Part shown: positions 45,314 to 53,618 of the stretch, in pieces | Numbering within the stretch: the first letter of the stretch is position 1 | How the letters are laid out: the number at the start of each line of letters is the position of its first letter | DNA from: Streptomyces griseus subsp. griseus | Lineage (GTDB): Bacteria; Actinomycetota; Actinomycetes; Streptomycetales; Streptomycetaceae | Direction of reading: 5' to 3' | Assembly (NCBI RefSeq): GCF_003610995.1 | Contig: NZ_CP032543.1 | Span: 558,001 to 622,000, forward strand | DNA: 64,000 nt | Program-made: the position numbers and the translations under genes | The notes under the pieces: model-generated | Database searches by the model: none | Seen by the model: only the letters and a program-made list of their open reading frames with translations | What the model was told of the DNA's origin: nothing

Positions 45314-46390
45314 ATGGCAGGAACCGACCACGAGAAGGCGCTGGACACCGCGCTCGCACAGATCGAGCGGAAGTTCGGCAAGGGCGCGGTGATGCGCCTC
45401 GGTGAGCGGCCCGACGAGCCCATCGAGGTGATCCCCACGGGATCGACGGCCCTGGACGTGGCGCTGGGCGTCGGCGGTCTGCCGCGTGGCCGTGTGGTGG
45501 AGGTGTACGGGCCGGAGTCCTCCGGTAAGACGACGCTGACGCTGCACGCCGTGGCGAACGCGCAGAAGCTCGGCGGTTCGGTGGCGTTCATCGACGCCGA
45601 GCACGCGCTGGACCCGGAGTACGCCAAGAAGCTCGGCGTGGACACGGACAATCTCATCCTGTCCCAGCCGGACAACGGCGAACAGGCGCTGGAGATCACC
45701 GACATCCTCATCCGCTCCGGCGCGATCGACCTGATCGTGATCGACTCCGTCGCGGCCCTGGTGCCCCGTGCGGAGATCGAGGGCGAGATGGGCGACTCCC
45801 ACATGGGTCTCCAGGCCCGTCTGATGAGCCAGGCCCTCCGTAAGATCACCAGCGCCCTCAGCCAGACGAGGACCACGGCGATCTTCATCAACCAGCTGCG
45901 CGAGAAGATCGGGGTGTTGTTCGGTTCGCCGGAGACCACGACCGGTGGCCGGGCGCTGAAGTTCTACGCGTCGGTGCGTCTGGACATCCGGCGGATCGAG
46001 ACGCTGAAGGACGGGACCGACGCGGTCGGCAACCGGACCCGGGTCAAGGTCGTCAAGAACAAGGTGGCGCCGCCGTTCAAGCAGGCGGAGTTCGACATCC
46101 TCTACGGGCAGGGCATCAGCCGTGAGGGCGGGCTGATCGACATGGGCGTGGAGCACGGCTTCGTCCGCAAGGCCGGCGCCTGGTACACGTACGAGGGCGA
46201 CCAGCTCGGCCAGGGCAAGGAGAACGCCCGCAACTTCCTCAAGGACAACCCCGACCTCGCCAACGAGATCGAGAAGAAGATCCTCGAGAAGCTCGGCGTC
46301 GGCGTCCGGCCGGAAGCCGCGACCACCGAGGGCACGGCCCCCTCCCCGATCCCTGACGGCGCCCGGGCCTCGGCGGGGACCACCGCCTGA
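45314..46390 (+). CDS. recA: Recombinase RecA
   Basis: 358-aa RecA: Walker [10 protein letters not shown] (66-74), Walker B region [22 protein letters not shown], loop L1 with [16 protein letters not shown], and [11 protein letters not shown] with the L2 loop [19 protein letters not shown]. It forms the strand-exchange filament and triggers LexA cleavage. The C-terminus is short and Thr/Ala-rich. RecX, which follows the main Streptomyces recA, is absent; an FKBP gene converges instead. It may therefore be a second recA copy. ATG 45314 is chosen by homology ([10 protein letters not shown]). Confidence 0.95.
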   Translation: MAGTDHEKALDTALAQIERKFGKGAVMRLGERPDEPIEVIPTGSTALDVALGVGGLPRGRVVEVYGPESSGKTTLTLHAVANAQKLGGSVAFIDAEHALDPEYAKKLGVDTDNLILSQPDNGEQALEITDILIRSGAIDLIVIDSVAALVPRAEIEGEMGDSHMGLQARLMSQALRKITSALSQTRTTAIFINQLREKIGVLFGSPETTTGGRALKFYASVRLDIRRIETLKDGTDAVGNRTRVKVVKNKVAPPFKQAEFDILYGQGISREGGLIDMGVEHGFVRKAGAWYTYEGDQLGQGKENARNFLKDNPDLANEIEKKILEKLGVGVRPEAATTEGTAPSPIPDGARASAGTTA

Positions 46391-46404
46391 CGGACGGGGT
46401 ACGG

Positions 46405-46809
46405 TCAGGCCGGGCCCCTCCCCGGCGGCCCGCCCACCACCGTGAGCAGGTCCACGACGAAGATCAGCGTCGAGTGAGCCGGGATCGAGGCGGAGGGCGA
46501 CTGCTTGCCGTAACCGAGCCGCGGGGGAACGATGATCTCGCGTCGGCCGCCGGCCTTCATCCCCCTCACCCCCCGGTCCAGGCCCTTGATGACCCTGCCG
46601 CCGCCCACGGCGAACTTGAACGGCCGGCCGGACTCCCAGGAGGAGTCGAACTCCCTCCCGGACGCGAACGTCACCCCTGCGTAGTGGACTTGGACGACCC
46701 TGCCCGGCCGCACCTCGGCGCCGTCCCCGACCACGAGGTCCCGGATCGTCAGTTCGGTGGGCGCATCGCCCTCCGGCACCTCGATCACAGGTTTCGTCAG
46801 TTCGCTCAT
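46405..46809 (-). CDS. FKBP-type peptidyl-prolyl isomerase
   Basis: 134-aa FK506-binding-protein domain that isomerises proline peptide bonds. Family residues are visible: VQVHYAGVTFASGREFDSSW, FKFAVGGGRVIKGLDRGVRGMKAGGRREIIVPPRLGYG, and IPAHSTLIFVVDLL. There is no signal peptide, so it is cytoplasmic. ATG 46809 follows AAGGGA; the frame extends 20 codons further upstream without support. It converges on recA with a 14-bp gap. Confidence 0.92.
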   Translation of the reverse strand: MSELTKPVIEVPEGDAPTELTIRDLVVGDGAEVRPGRVVQVHYAGVTFASGREFDSSWESGRPFKFAVGGGRVIKGLDRGVRGMKAGGRREIIVPPRLGYGKQSPSASIPAHSTLIFVVDLLTVVGGPPGRGPA

Positions 46810-46869
46810 CACGGTCCCTTCGCTCGCCGGCCGGGGCCCCTCGCACGGACCGACCGGGCACATGGACAC

Positions 46870-47700
46870 TCCATGTGGCAGACGATCACGCTACGCCGGG
46901 ACTCCCCCTTTCCCGTCCCGCTAGCCCAGGAAGCTCAGCCGCACCCGACGCTCCGGGTTGTCCCTGTTCGTGTCCACCAAACTCCGTTAAGGCAACCCCG
47001 AGGATAGCCCCGCCTATCGACTTCGGCGATGGAAGCCCTTGGCGGCGCGCGCAGGGGCGGGTGGGTTCGTTGCCCTCGCCAGCCCTCTCACCTCCGCTGA
47101 GGAGCGCATCGCGGGGCGAGGACAGACCCGGAACGTGCGCCGCGACCGCGCCCTACCTCTGGCTGCCACTCATCACGAAGCCGACGAACGGCGGCCACGG
47201 CACGCACCGCGTTTTCAGTAAACGCGGGCACTTGATCGAGGACATGGCCCGACACTGAGGGCTGTCCCATAACTGATCTTGCTCTGTGGTGACCTCGCCG
47301 GTGCCAGGTCCGAGCAAAGCTTGCGCGCCGTTCCGGACAGACACTTTTGCCGGGTTGAGCTCGGGCGCCTTCGGCAACGGCAGCTCTGTCCGGTATCCAC
47401 ACCTCGTCGGCGAGGTCCGCCATGCCTCCCGCATCCGGGCCGCGGCTTCCTCCAACCGCGGGGCGTTGGAGAGCAGGCGCAGCATCGCCGCCGCTCTCAA
47501 CCCGTCGATGCTGGCCGGGTGCCATCCTCAGCTCAGTCCTGCTCGGGGCGGTGAAGGAAACCGGGCACCCAGCGAAGGGGAGCGCGGGCCGGAAAGAGCG
47601 TCAGCCGTCCGCCGAGGTCGATCAGGATCTCCTTTCGCGCCTGTCCATCCGCAGCACGGAACCAACGGTCCGCAACCGGTCTCGCCAGTCGGCCGCCGGA
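46870..47700. other. Gene-poor stretch, left edge of the arsenic island
   Basis: About 830 bp in which no frame shows a recognisable family. The segment at 47259-47278 (GGGCTGTCCCATAACTGATC) resembles insertion-sequence ends seen in Streptomyces, but no second end or transposase is visible. It probably contains eroded mobile DNA. Confidence 0.35.
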
Positions 47701-47953
47701 TCAGGCCAGGCGCCTGCCATGGCTCAGCCTCGAGAGTAGCGAGCTCCCGTCCCGGCTTGGCATACCCGTCCCGGAAACCACGTCGGGGAGACCGGCGAAG
47801 TTCTCGACCTCGGTGGCGGTCGTGAGAGAGCCACCGACGAAGATGCCGCTAACCGAAAGCAGGGGCCCGCCGCTGGGCGCGGGCGGCGTAGAGCGCGGCG
47901 GAGTATCCGGCGGGGCCGGAGCCGATGATGACGACGTCGCGTATCCCACTCAC
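47701..47953 (-). pseudogene. Thioredoxin reductase (trxB/arsT) remnant
   Basis: GTG 47953 overlaps the arsC stop by GTGA and starts a thioredoxin-reductase N-terminus (VVIIGSGPAGYSAALYAARAQ) that stops at 47849. A second frame continues the family with VGGSLTTATEVENFAGLPDVV and then ends. Only about 70 of 310 residues remain. In intact actinobacterial ars operons this gene supplies reducing power through thioredoxin to ArsC. Confidence 0.75.
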
Positions 47954-48372
47954 GCCGTCGCCTCCGGCTTCGCCGGGGCGATCTCGGCGATCAGGCCCTC
48001 GACCAGGGTCTTGATCTCGTCGCGGATCGGGCGGACGGCCTCGACGCCTTGGCCGGCCGGGTCCTCCAGCTTCCAGTCGAGGTAGCGCTTGCCGGGGAAG
48101 ACGGGGCAGGTGTCGCCGCAGCCCATGGTGATGCAGACGTCCGACTCGCGGACCGCGTCGACGGTGAGGATCTTCGGCGTCTCGGCGGAGATGTCGATGC
48201 CGACCTCGGCCATGGCCTCGACGGCGGCCGGGTTGACCCGGTCGCCGGGGTTGGAGCCTGCGGAGCGGACCTCGACGCGGTCGCCGGCCAGGTGGGTCAG
48301 CCACGCGGCGGCCATCTGGGAGCGGCCGGCGTTGTGGACACAGACGAACAGGACGGACGGCTTGTCGGCCAT
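47950..48372 (-). CDS. arsC: Arsenate reductase, thioredoxin-coupled type
   Basis: 140-aa low-molecular-weight phosphatase-fold arsenate reductase. The P-loop is CVHNAGRS with nucleophile Cys11. The relay cysteines lie in VCITMGCGDTCPV (Cys80, Cys85, Cys89), and the acid segment YLDWKLEDPAGQ is present. It reduces arsenate to arsenite using thioredoxin, and the ACR3 pump then exports the product. It is divergent from arsR with a 93-bp shared control region and is followed by a broken thioredoxin reductase gene. Confidence 0.95.
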   Translation of the reverse strand: MADKPSVLFVCVHNAGRSQMAAAWLTHLAGDRVEVRSAGSNPGDRVNPAAVEAMAEVGIDISAETPKILTVDAVRESDVCITMGCGDTCPVFPGKRYLDWKLEDPAGQGVEAVRPIRDEIKTLVEGLIAEIAPAKPEATA

Positions 48373-48426
48373 GGTGATCGCTCTCTCGTCGCATGGCGGA
48401 ACCCAGCCGCCAATGACTTCAGCCCC

Positions 48427-48472
48427 TGCTGGTATCAGCAGATAGTGGTGTGAGAGTATCAGCGCATGCTGA
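48427..48472. promoter_or_regulatory. ArsR operator region between arsC and arsR
   Basis: TGCTG-GTAT-CAGCA (48427-48440) and TCAGC-GCAT-GCTGA (48459-48472) are inverted repeats that both contain the ATCAGC half-site. The second overlaps the arsR start codon. They are likely binding sites for the divergent ArsR, controlling both directions. Confidence 0.6.
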
Positions 48473-48774
48473 CTTCAGTCGATCCTGATGTGATCCGGGT
48501 GCTGGGCGATCCGCTCCGCCTGAAGATCGTGACCCTGCTCGCGCGCGAAACGCTCTGCACGACGCACCTGGTCGAGGAGACCGGAGCCAAGCAGACCAAT
48601 CTGTCCAACCACATGAAGGTGCTGCGCGAGGCCGGGATCGTGGAGACCGAGCCGTGCGGCCGCTTCACCTACTACAAGCTCAAGCCCGAGGTCCTGGCCG
48701 GCCTGTCCGAGCAGTTCGCCGAGCTCGCTGCCTCGGCCCGCACCGCCGCCGAGAACAAGAGGGCCTGCCCGTGA
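48466..48774 (+). CDS. ArsR/SmtB-type repressor
   Basis: 102-aa winged-helix metalloregulator with LGDPLRLKIVTLLARETLC and TNLSNHMKVLREAGIVET. It lacks the classic ELCVCD arsenic site; cysteines are at 31, 64 and 101 instead, a different spacing like that of some actinobacterial ArsR. It overlaps the ACR3 pump gene by GTGA, forming an arsR-acr3 operon divergent from arsC. Arsenite is the expected inducer. Confidence 0.88.
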   Translation: MLTSVDPDVIRVLGDPLRLKIVTLLARETLCTTHLVEETGAKQTNLSNHMKVLREAGIVETEPCGRFTYYKLKPEVLAGLSEQFAELAASARTAAENKRACP

Positions 48775-49886
48775 CCGCCACCGAGCCCACCACCGCCTCC
48801 GCTCCGAAGGGCGGTGGGGGCGGCGACTCGATCGTAAGGAAGCTTTCAACCCTCGACCGCTACCTCGCGGTGTGGATCCTGCTCGCCATGGCCGTCGGCC
48901 TGGGCCTGGGCCGCCTGATCCCGGGGATGAACGACGCGCTCGCGAAGATCGAGATCGGCGGGATCTCCCTGCCGATCGCCCTCGGCCTGCTCGTGATGAT
49001 GTACCCGGTCCTCGCGAAGGTCCGCTACGACCGGCTCGACCGCGTGACCAGCGACCGCAAGCTCCTGGTCTCCTCGCTGGTCATCAACTGGATCGTCGGC
49101 CCGGCGGTGATGTTCGCCCTGGCGTGGATCTTCCTGCCGGACCTGCCCGAGTACCGCACCGGCCTGATCATCGTCGGCTTGGCCCGCTGCATCGCCATGG
49201 TCATCATCTGGAACGACCTGGCCTGCGGCGACCGCGAGGCAGCCGCCGTCCTCGTCGCCCTGAATTCCGTCTTCCAGGTACTCGCGTTCGGACTGCTGGG
49301 CTGGTTCTACCTCGACCTCCTTCCGCGGTGGATGAACCTCGGCGACGGCCAGGGCCTGGACGTGTCCGTCTGGCACATCGCCTTGAACGTGATCATCTTC
49401 CTCGGCATCCCGCTGTTGGCCGGCTTCCTCACCCGCCGCATCGGGGAGCAGAAGATGGGCCGCGACACCTACGAGGCGAAGTTCCTGCCGAAGATCGGCC
49501 CGTGGGCGCTGTACGGGCTGCTGTTCACGATCGTCATCCTCTTCGCCCTCCAGGGCAAGACCATCACCTCGCAGCCGCTGGACGTCGTGCGGATCGCGCT
49601 GCCGCTGCTGGTCTACTTCGCCGTCATGTTCTTCGGCACGTTCCTCTTCGGCAAGGGCCTGGGCCTGGCCTACGACCGAACCACGACCCTGGCGTTCACC
49701 GCGGCGGGCAACAACTTCGAGCTGGCCATCGCGGTCGCCATCGCCACCTTCGGCGTCACCTCCGGCCAGGCGCTGTCCGGCGTCGTCGGACCGCTCATCG
49801 AGGTCCCGGTCCTGATCGGCCTGGTCTACGTCGCGCTCGCCTGGCGACGGAAGTTCGCCCCGGGCGCGGTGACGACCGCCCCGTGA
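48771..49886 (+). CDS. ACR3 family arsenite efflux transporter
   Basis: 371-aa ten-helix arsenite pump. It starts at GTG 48771 within the arsR stop. Visible family segments are RYLAVWILLAMAVGLGLGR, VGLARCIAMVIIWNDLACGD with the essential cysteine of ACR3 in helix 4, and FTAAGNNFELAIAVAIATFG with the conserved Glu of helix 9. It exports As(III), and possibly Sb(III), from the cytoplasm using the proton gradient. Its own end overlaps a decayed flavoprotein gene by GTGA. Confidence 0.95.
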   Translation: MTATEPTTASAPKGGGGGDSIVRKLSTLDRYLAVWILLAMAVGLGLGRLIPGMNDALAKIEIGGISLPIALGLLVMMYPVLAKVRYDRLDRVTSDRKLLVSSLVINWIVGPAVMFALAWIFLPDLPEYRTGLIIVGLARCIAMVIIWNDLACGDREAAAVLVALNSVFQVLAFGLLGWFYLDLLPRWMNLGDGQGLDVSVWHIALNVIIFLGIPLLAGFLTRRIGEQKMGRDTYEAKFLPKIGPWALYGLLFTIVILFALQGKTITSQPLDVVRIALPLLVYFAVMFFGTFLFGKGLGLAYDRTTTLAFTAAGNNFELAIAVAIATFGVTSGQALSGVVGPLIEVPVLIGLVYVALAWRRKFAPGAVTTAP

Positions 49887-50130
49887 CCCAGCACACGGAT
49901 GTGGTGGTCGGCGGCGGCCAGGGCAGGACTTACCGCCGGCTACCACCTGCGCTGACGCGGCCTCGACTACCTCGCCGACTACGAGAAGCGCTACGCGCCT
50001 GACCATCCTGCACGGCGCCCGCGCGGGCGCCGTGCGCCGCGACGCTCCGGGTCGAGGCCGACGCGGGCACCTGGCGAGCCCGTGCGGTCATCAGCGCCAC
50101 GAGCAACTGGACGCGCCCTTCCTTCCCGAC
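49883..50130 (+). pseudogene. Flavin monooxygenase remnant (ArsO-like), copy 1
   Basis: From GTG 49883 a flavoprotein start is legible (TQHTDVVV, GGGQG), then frames change. YLADYEKRY and later LRVEADAGTWRARAVISAT can be read in other phases. Large parts are deleted. The GTGA overlap with the pump shows it was once the last gene of the operon. Such monooxygenases accompany ars operons. Confidence 0.6.
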
Positions 50131-50347
50131 GTCCTAATAATCCAGTGCGGTTTCGTGAATCGACCAGCTGGCCGCGGGGGGCGAGCGGTCGTCAGCAGTC
50201 GCCGCGTCGGGCCGGGGCGGATGTCGTGAGGCCGCGGCGGCCCTGAGGATGACGGTGGTCGGCGTTCCGGCTCACACCCAGGACGAGTTGCAGTGAATAG
50301 TCCATTCCGGTGGTTCAGCGCTCCGGGGAAAATGTAGCGTCGCGATC

Positions 50348-50460
50348 ATGGAATCGCTGATGGCTACGACCGCTGACCAGGCACCGGCGAACCCTGCCGC
50401 CACCGATGACATGCTGGCCACTCAGCCGATCGGATACTGGAGCGGCTCGGCTCAGGCGAC
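50348..50460 (+). pseudogene. N-terminal fragment of a MarR-like regulator
   Basis: The start MATTADQAP and LATQPIGYWSGSAQ recall the N-terminus of a common actinobacterial MarR-type group. The frame then becomes Pro/Arg-rich and runs into the 3' end of the convergent acetyltransferase. No helix-turn-helix survives. Confidence 0.4.
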
Positions 50461-50547
50461 CGGACCGGCCCGGCGTCAGCCACACTCATCGGCGTCGGTC
50501 GCCCTGCCCGCGACGCCGCACATAAGACCGTACAGTCGAGCTGACGC

Positions 50548-51054
50548 TCACGTGATGGCCGGGCTGCGGCGCTCGACAAGGACGACATCGCGCCAGACGC
50601 CGTGATGGCGCCCGATCCGCTCCCGCGTGCCGATGACCCGGAAGCCGGCCCGCTCGTGCACGGCGAGGCTGGCGGCGTTCTCGGGGAAGATCCCGGACTG
50701 GACGGTCCAGATACCGGCCCGCTCGGTCGATTCGATCAGCGCCCTGAGCAGGGTGGAAGCGATCCCGCGGCCGCGGGCCGCCGGATGGACGTAGACGGAG
50801 TGCTCGACCACCCCCGCGTACGAGCACCGGTCGGAAACCCGGCTCGCCGCGACCCACCCCAGCACCTTCCCGTTCCCCTCGACGGCGGCGAAGCGGTGCT
50901 CGGGCAGCTTCGCCGCGTCGAACGCCTCCCACGCCGGGGCGGCGGTCTCGAAGGTGGCGTTCCCTTCGTCGACACCCGCCTGGTAGATCGCCAGCATCTG
51001 CTCGGCGTGCTCCGCCGCCAGTGGCACGACCACGGCACTCAGTACCCCGCCCAT
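50548..51054 (-). CDS. ArsN1-like GNAT acetyltransferase
   Basis: 168-aa N-acetyltransferase of the phosphinothricin/arsinothricin group. Typical segments are AIYQAGVDEGNATFET, DRCSYAGVVEHSVYVHPAARGRGIAST (acetyl-CoA loop) and GIFPENAASLAVHERAGFRVIGTRERIG. In this group, ArsN1 acetylates the arsenic antibiotic arsinothricin, and PAT the herbicide phosphinothricin. Location inside an arsenic island, 27 bp after an ArsR gene, favours the ArsN1 role. Substrate is inferred from context. Confidence 0.85.
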   Translation of the reverse strand: MGGVLSAVVVPLAAEHAEQMLAIYQAGVDEGNATFETAAPAWEAFDAAKLPEHRFAAVEGNGKVLGWVAASRVSDRCSYAGVVEHSVYVHPAARGRGIASTLLRALIESTERAGIWTVQSGIFPENAASLAVHERAGFRVIGTRERIGRHHGVWRDVVLVERRSPAIT

Positions 51055-51081
51055 TGCGCCCGCCGCCTTTCCGTACGACTG

Positions 51082-51456
51082 TCAGGCCGCGGCCGGCATG
51101 GCCAGCAACTGGCCCATCGCGGCAAGCACCGAGGGCTCGACCCGGTAGTACACCCAGGTGCCGCGCCGCTCGGAGGTGAGCAGACCGGCCTCCTTGAGCT
51201 TCTTCAGGTGGTGGGAAACGGTGGGCTGGGAGACGCCGACGTCGGAGATGTCGCACACACACGCCTCCCCTCCCTCGTGCGAGGCGACGGCGGAGAAGAG
51301 CCGCAGCCGCACCGGGTCACCGAGCGCCTTGAACATCCGCGCCGCGGTTTCGGCCTCCGTGGCACTCATGGGGCGCTCGGTCAGCGGCGGGCAGCACGGC
51401 ACCACACCCTGGCCACCCGTGGGGTCGAGGAGCGGCAGCTCCTGCACATTCGACAT
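51082..51456 (-). CDS. ArsR repressor with classic CVCD arsenic site
   Basis: 124-aa ArsR-type regulator. FKALGDPVRLRLFSAVASH leads to the arsenite-binding pair Cys66/Cys68 in EACVCDISDVGVSQPTVSHHLKKL. An extra Cys21-Cys22 lies in the N-terminal extension (VVPCCPPL). The ATG at 51456 places the extension in frame. It precedes the ArsN1-like gene on the same strand. Its promoter site shares the decamer CTATGTTGAC with the region before the flavoprotein at 52032, so it may control both. Confidence 0.92.
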   Translation of the reverse strand: MSNVQELPLLDPTGGQGVVPCCPPLTERPMSATEAETAARMFKALGDPVRLRLFSAVASHEGGEACVCDISDVGVSQPTVSHHLKKLKEAGLLTSERRGTWVYYRVEPSVLAAMGQLLAMPAAA

Positions 51457-51470
51457 AAGCCTATGTTGAC
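51451..51470. promoter_or_regulatory. ArsR operator candidate at the second arsR
   Basis: CGACATA-AGCC-TATGTTG is a near-perfect inverted repeat overlapping the arsR start. The decamer CTATGTTGAC (51461-51470) recurs exactly at 51951-51960. Confidence 0.6.
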
Positions 51471-51539
51471 ACACGTCGAACCAGCCTGGGGAGGGTCGCC
51501 ATCGGCACACGAGCCGGGCGGCCACGCGCCGGGCGACCT

Positions 51540-51966
51540 GCTCCGCCTCCCGGCCGACACCGCGCAGCGAGTTCGAACGGGCTGCCCCGGCGGGCGCACC
51601 AGAAGCCGGCCGAGGGGCGCGGCGTCCAGGCCGGTGCGGGCCGTCCAGAAGTGCAGGTCCCGGCCGAGAATTCACGGGGCGGCGATCTGCGCCGCGGAAC
51701 TTACGGCCCCGACCACCACCAGTCGGCCGCCGGTGACGGGCGCTGGGCTGCGGTAGTCGGCAGCATGCAGCGCCTGCCGGGCCAACTCCGTCAGACCCGG
51801 CAGCACCGGCCGGTGCGGTCGGACGCCTCCACCACCATCGGCCGCAGCCCGCGACCCAGCAGCGCGCGGGCGGCGGCGAATCCGACCGGCCGCCACCGAT
51901 GACATCGACGTCGCTGTGCTCCGTGAACCATTGCGTAATTCGATAGACGTCTATGTTGACGCTCAT
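51540..51966 (-). pseudogene. Flavin monooxygenase remnant (ArsO-like), copy 2
   Basis: Pieces of one flavoprotein appear in order over several frames: VDVYRITQWFTEHSDVDVIGG, then GFAAARALLGRGLRPMVVEASDRTG, LARQALHAADYRSPAPVTGGRLVVVGA and FWTARTGLDAAPLGRLLVRP. Internal deletions and frameshifts make it non-functional. It reads towards the second arsR and was probably co-transcribed with it. Confidence 0.65.
51943..51960. promoter_or_regulatory. ArsR operator candidate before the flavoprotein
   Basis: ATAGACGTCTAT is a perfect 12-bp palindrome (51943-51954) running into CTATGTTGAC (51951-51960), the decamer shared with the arsR promoter at 51461. It is 72 bp upstream of the GTG at 52032. Confidence 0.55.
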
Positions 51967-52031
51967 CAATACAGGTGTGATGCTGGGCCGCGCAAGCCAT
52001 CGACAGATGTCGAACCACGCAAGGAGCCACC

Positions 52032-53435
52032 GTGAACGCGCCCGCCACCCCCGAGCTGCCCGTCGCCGTGATCGGAGCAGGCCCCTCCGGCCTGGCCGCC
52101 GCCGCCCACCTGCTCGATCAGGGCATCGAACCCCTCGTTCTTGAAGCCGGCCAGCAGGCCGGCGCCGCAGTGCGCGATTGGGCACACGTGCGCCTGTTCT
52201 CCACTTGGGGCGAGGTCATCGACCCGGTTGCCGAGAAGTTCCTCGCTTCCACCGGCTGGACCCGCCCCGACCCGGACACCTATCCCTCCGGCGGCGACTG
52301 GGCCGAGCAGTACCTCCAGCCGCTCGCCGACGCCCTCGGCGACCGGGTCCGCCTCGGCGCCATGGTCACCGGCGTCTCGCGCGCCGGCCGCGACCGCATC
52401 GTCGACGCCGACCGCGAGCAGCAGCCCTTCGTCGTGCACCTCACCCACGCCGACGGCCGCGAGGAACGCATCTTCGCCCGCTCCGTCATCGACGCCTCCG
52501 GCACATGGGCCACGCCCAGCCCGGCCGGCGGCAGCGGCCTGGCCGCCCTCGGGGAACACGCGGCGAGCGACCGGATCACCTACCGCGTCCCGAACCTCAA
52601 GAACCCCGCCACCCGCGCCCGCTACGCAGGCAGGCGCACCGCCGTGATCGGATCCGGCGCCTCCGCGTTCACCGCCCTCGCCTACCTCGCCGACCTCGCC
52701 AAGTCCAAGGACGGCACAGGCACCAAGGGCGTCTGGATCCTGCGCCGGGGCATCTCCGGCTCCGCCTTCGGCGGCGGCGAAGCCGACCAGCTCCCCGCCC
52801 GCGGCGCCCTGGGCCTCGCAGCGAAGGCCGCCGTCGACGAGGGCCACGCCGACGCCGTGACCGGCTTCCGCACCGAAGCGGTCGAACGCGACACCGACGG
52901 CCGCCTGACCCTCGTCGGCGAGGACGGCCGCCGCCTGGACTCCGTCGACGAGCTGATCGTGCTGACCGGCTTCCGCCCCGACCTGTCCTTCCTTAACGAA
53001 CTGCGCCTGGACCTCGACGAGCGCCTCCAGGCCCCGGCCGAGCTCGCGCCGCTGATCGACCCCAACCAGCACTCCTGCGGCACCGTCTACCCCCACGGCC
53101 ACCGCGAGCTCTCCCACCCCGAACCCGGCGTATACCTCGTCGGGATGAAGTCCTACGGCCGCGCCCCGACGTTCCTCGCGATGACCGGCTACGAGCAGGT
53201 CCGCTCGGTAGCCGCCGCGATCGCCGGCGACCTCGCCTCCGCCGACCGCGTCGAACTCGCCCTCCCCGAGACCGGAGTCTGCGGCGGAGCCGGCCTTTTC
53301 GACACCTCCGACACCAGGGAAACCGACAGCGAAGGCTGCTGCGCGCCCACCCCGCCTCTCGTCCAGCTCGGCACCCCCGCCACGGTCGGCGCATCTGCCG
53401 AAGAGGCTCCAGCAGGCGGCTACTGCAGCTCGTGA
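52032..53435 (+). CDS. FAD/NAD(P)-dependent oxidoreductase of the ars island
   Basis: 467-aa flavoprotein starting at GTG 52032 after AAGGAG. It has an FAD-binding fold (VAVIGAGPSGLAAAAHLLDQG) and a second dinucleotide motif (RTAVIGSGASAFTALAYLA) as in flavin monooxygenases. ELIVLTGFRPDLSF leads to PGVYLVGMKSYGRAPTFLAMTGYEQVRS. The C-terminal tail is unusual, with cysteines in TGVCGGAG, EGCCAP and the final GYCSS, possibly for binding As(III). It is the intact counterpart of two decayed flavoprotein genes nearby. The reaction is unknown; arsenite or organoarsenic oxidation is a guess from context. Confidence 0.82.
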   Translation: MNAPATPELPVAVIGAGPSGLAAAAHLLDQGIEPLVLEAGQQAGAAVRDWAHVRLFSTWGEVIDPVAEKFLASTGWTRPDPDTYPSGGDWAEQYLQPLADALGDRVRLGAMVTGVSRAGRDRIVDADREQQPFVVHLTHADGREERIFARSVIDASGTWATPSPAGGSGLAALGEHAASDRITYRVPNLKNPATRARYAGRRTAVIGSGASAFTALAYLADLAKSKDGTGTKGVWILRRGISGSAFGGGEADQLPARGALGLAAKAAVDEGHADAVTGFRTEAVERDTDGRLTLVGEDGRRLDSVDELIVLTGFRPDLSFLNELRLDLDERLQAPAELAPLIDPNQHSCGTVYPHGHRELSHPEPGVYLVGMKSYGRAPTFLAMTGYEQVRSVAAAIAGDLASADRVELALPETGVCGGAGLFDTSDTRETDSEGCCAPTPPLVQLGTPATVGASAEEAPAGGYCSS

Positions 53436-53569
53436 CCAACCGGGGTGCCCCGACGAGCTGGTCCAGCTGCTGGCCGAAGAAGGCCCAGGCGCGACCCGCT
53501 CGACACCCGTACCCCGGCCCACAGGCGGGGCAAGCCGGGTGCTGTTCAGGTCGATCGCTTATCGTGCCC

Positions 53570-53597
53570 GCGCACCGCGGAACTGTCCGCGGTGCGC
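53570..53597 (+). terminator. Hairpin between flavoprotein and permease genes
   Basis: A perfect 12-bp stem with loop ACTG, ending 22 bp before the APC permease start. It may end flavoprotein transcription, or act as an attenuator or operator for the permease. Confidence 0.6.
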
Positions 53598-53618
53598 ATT
53601 CGGCAAGGAGAGAACGCC

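Noticed and set aside
47259..47278. Insertion-sequence terminal repeat
   Set aside because: The sequence looks familiar but no partner end, target duplication or transposase could be found, so it is mentioned only in the region entry.
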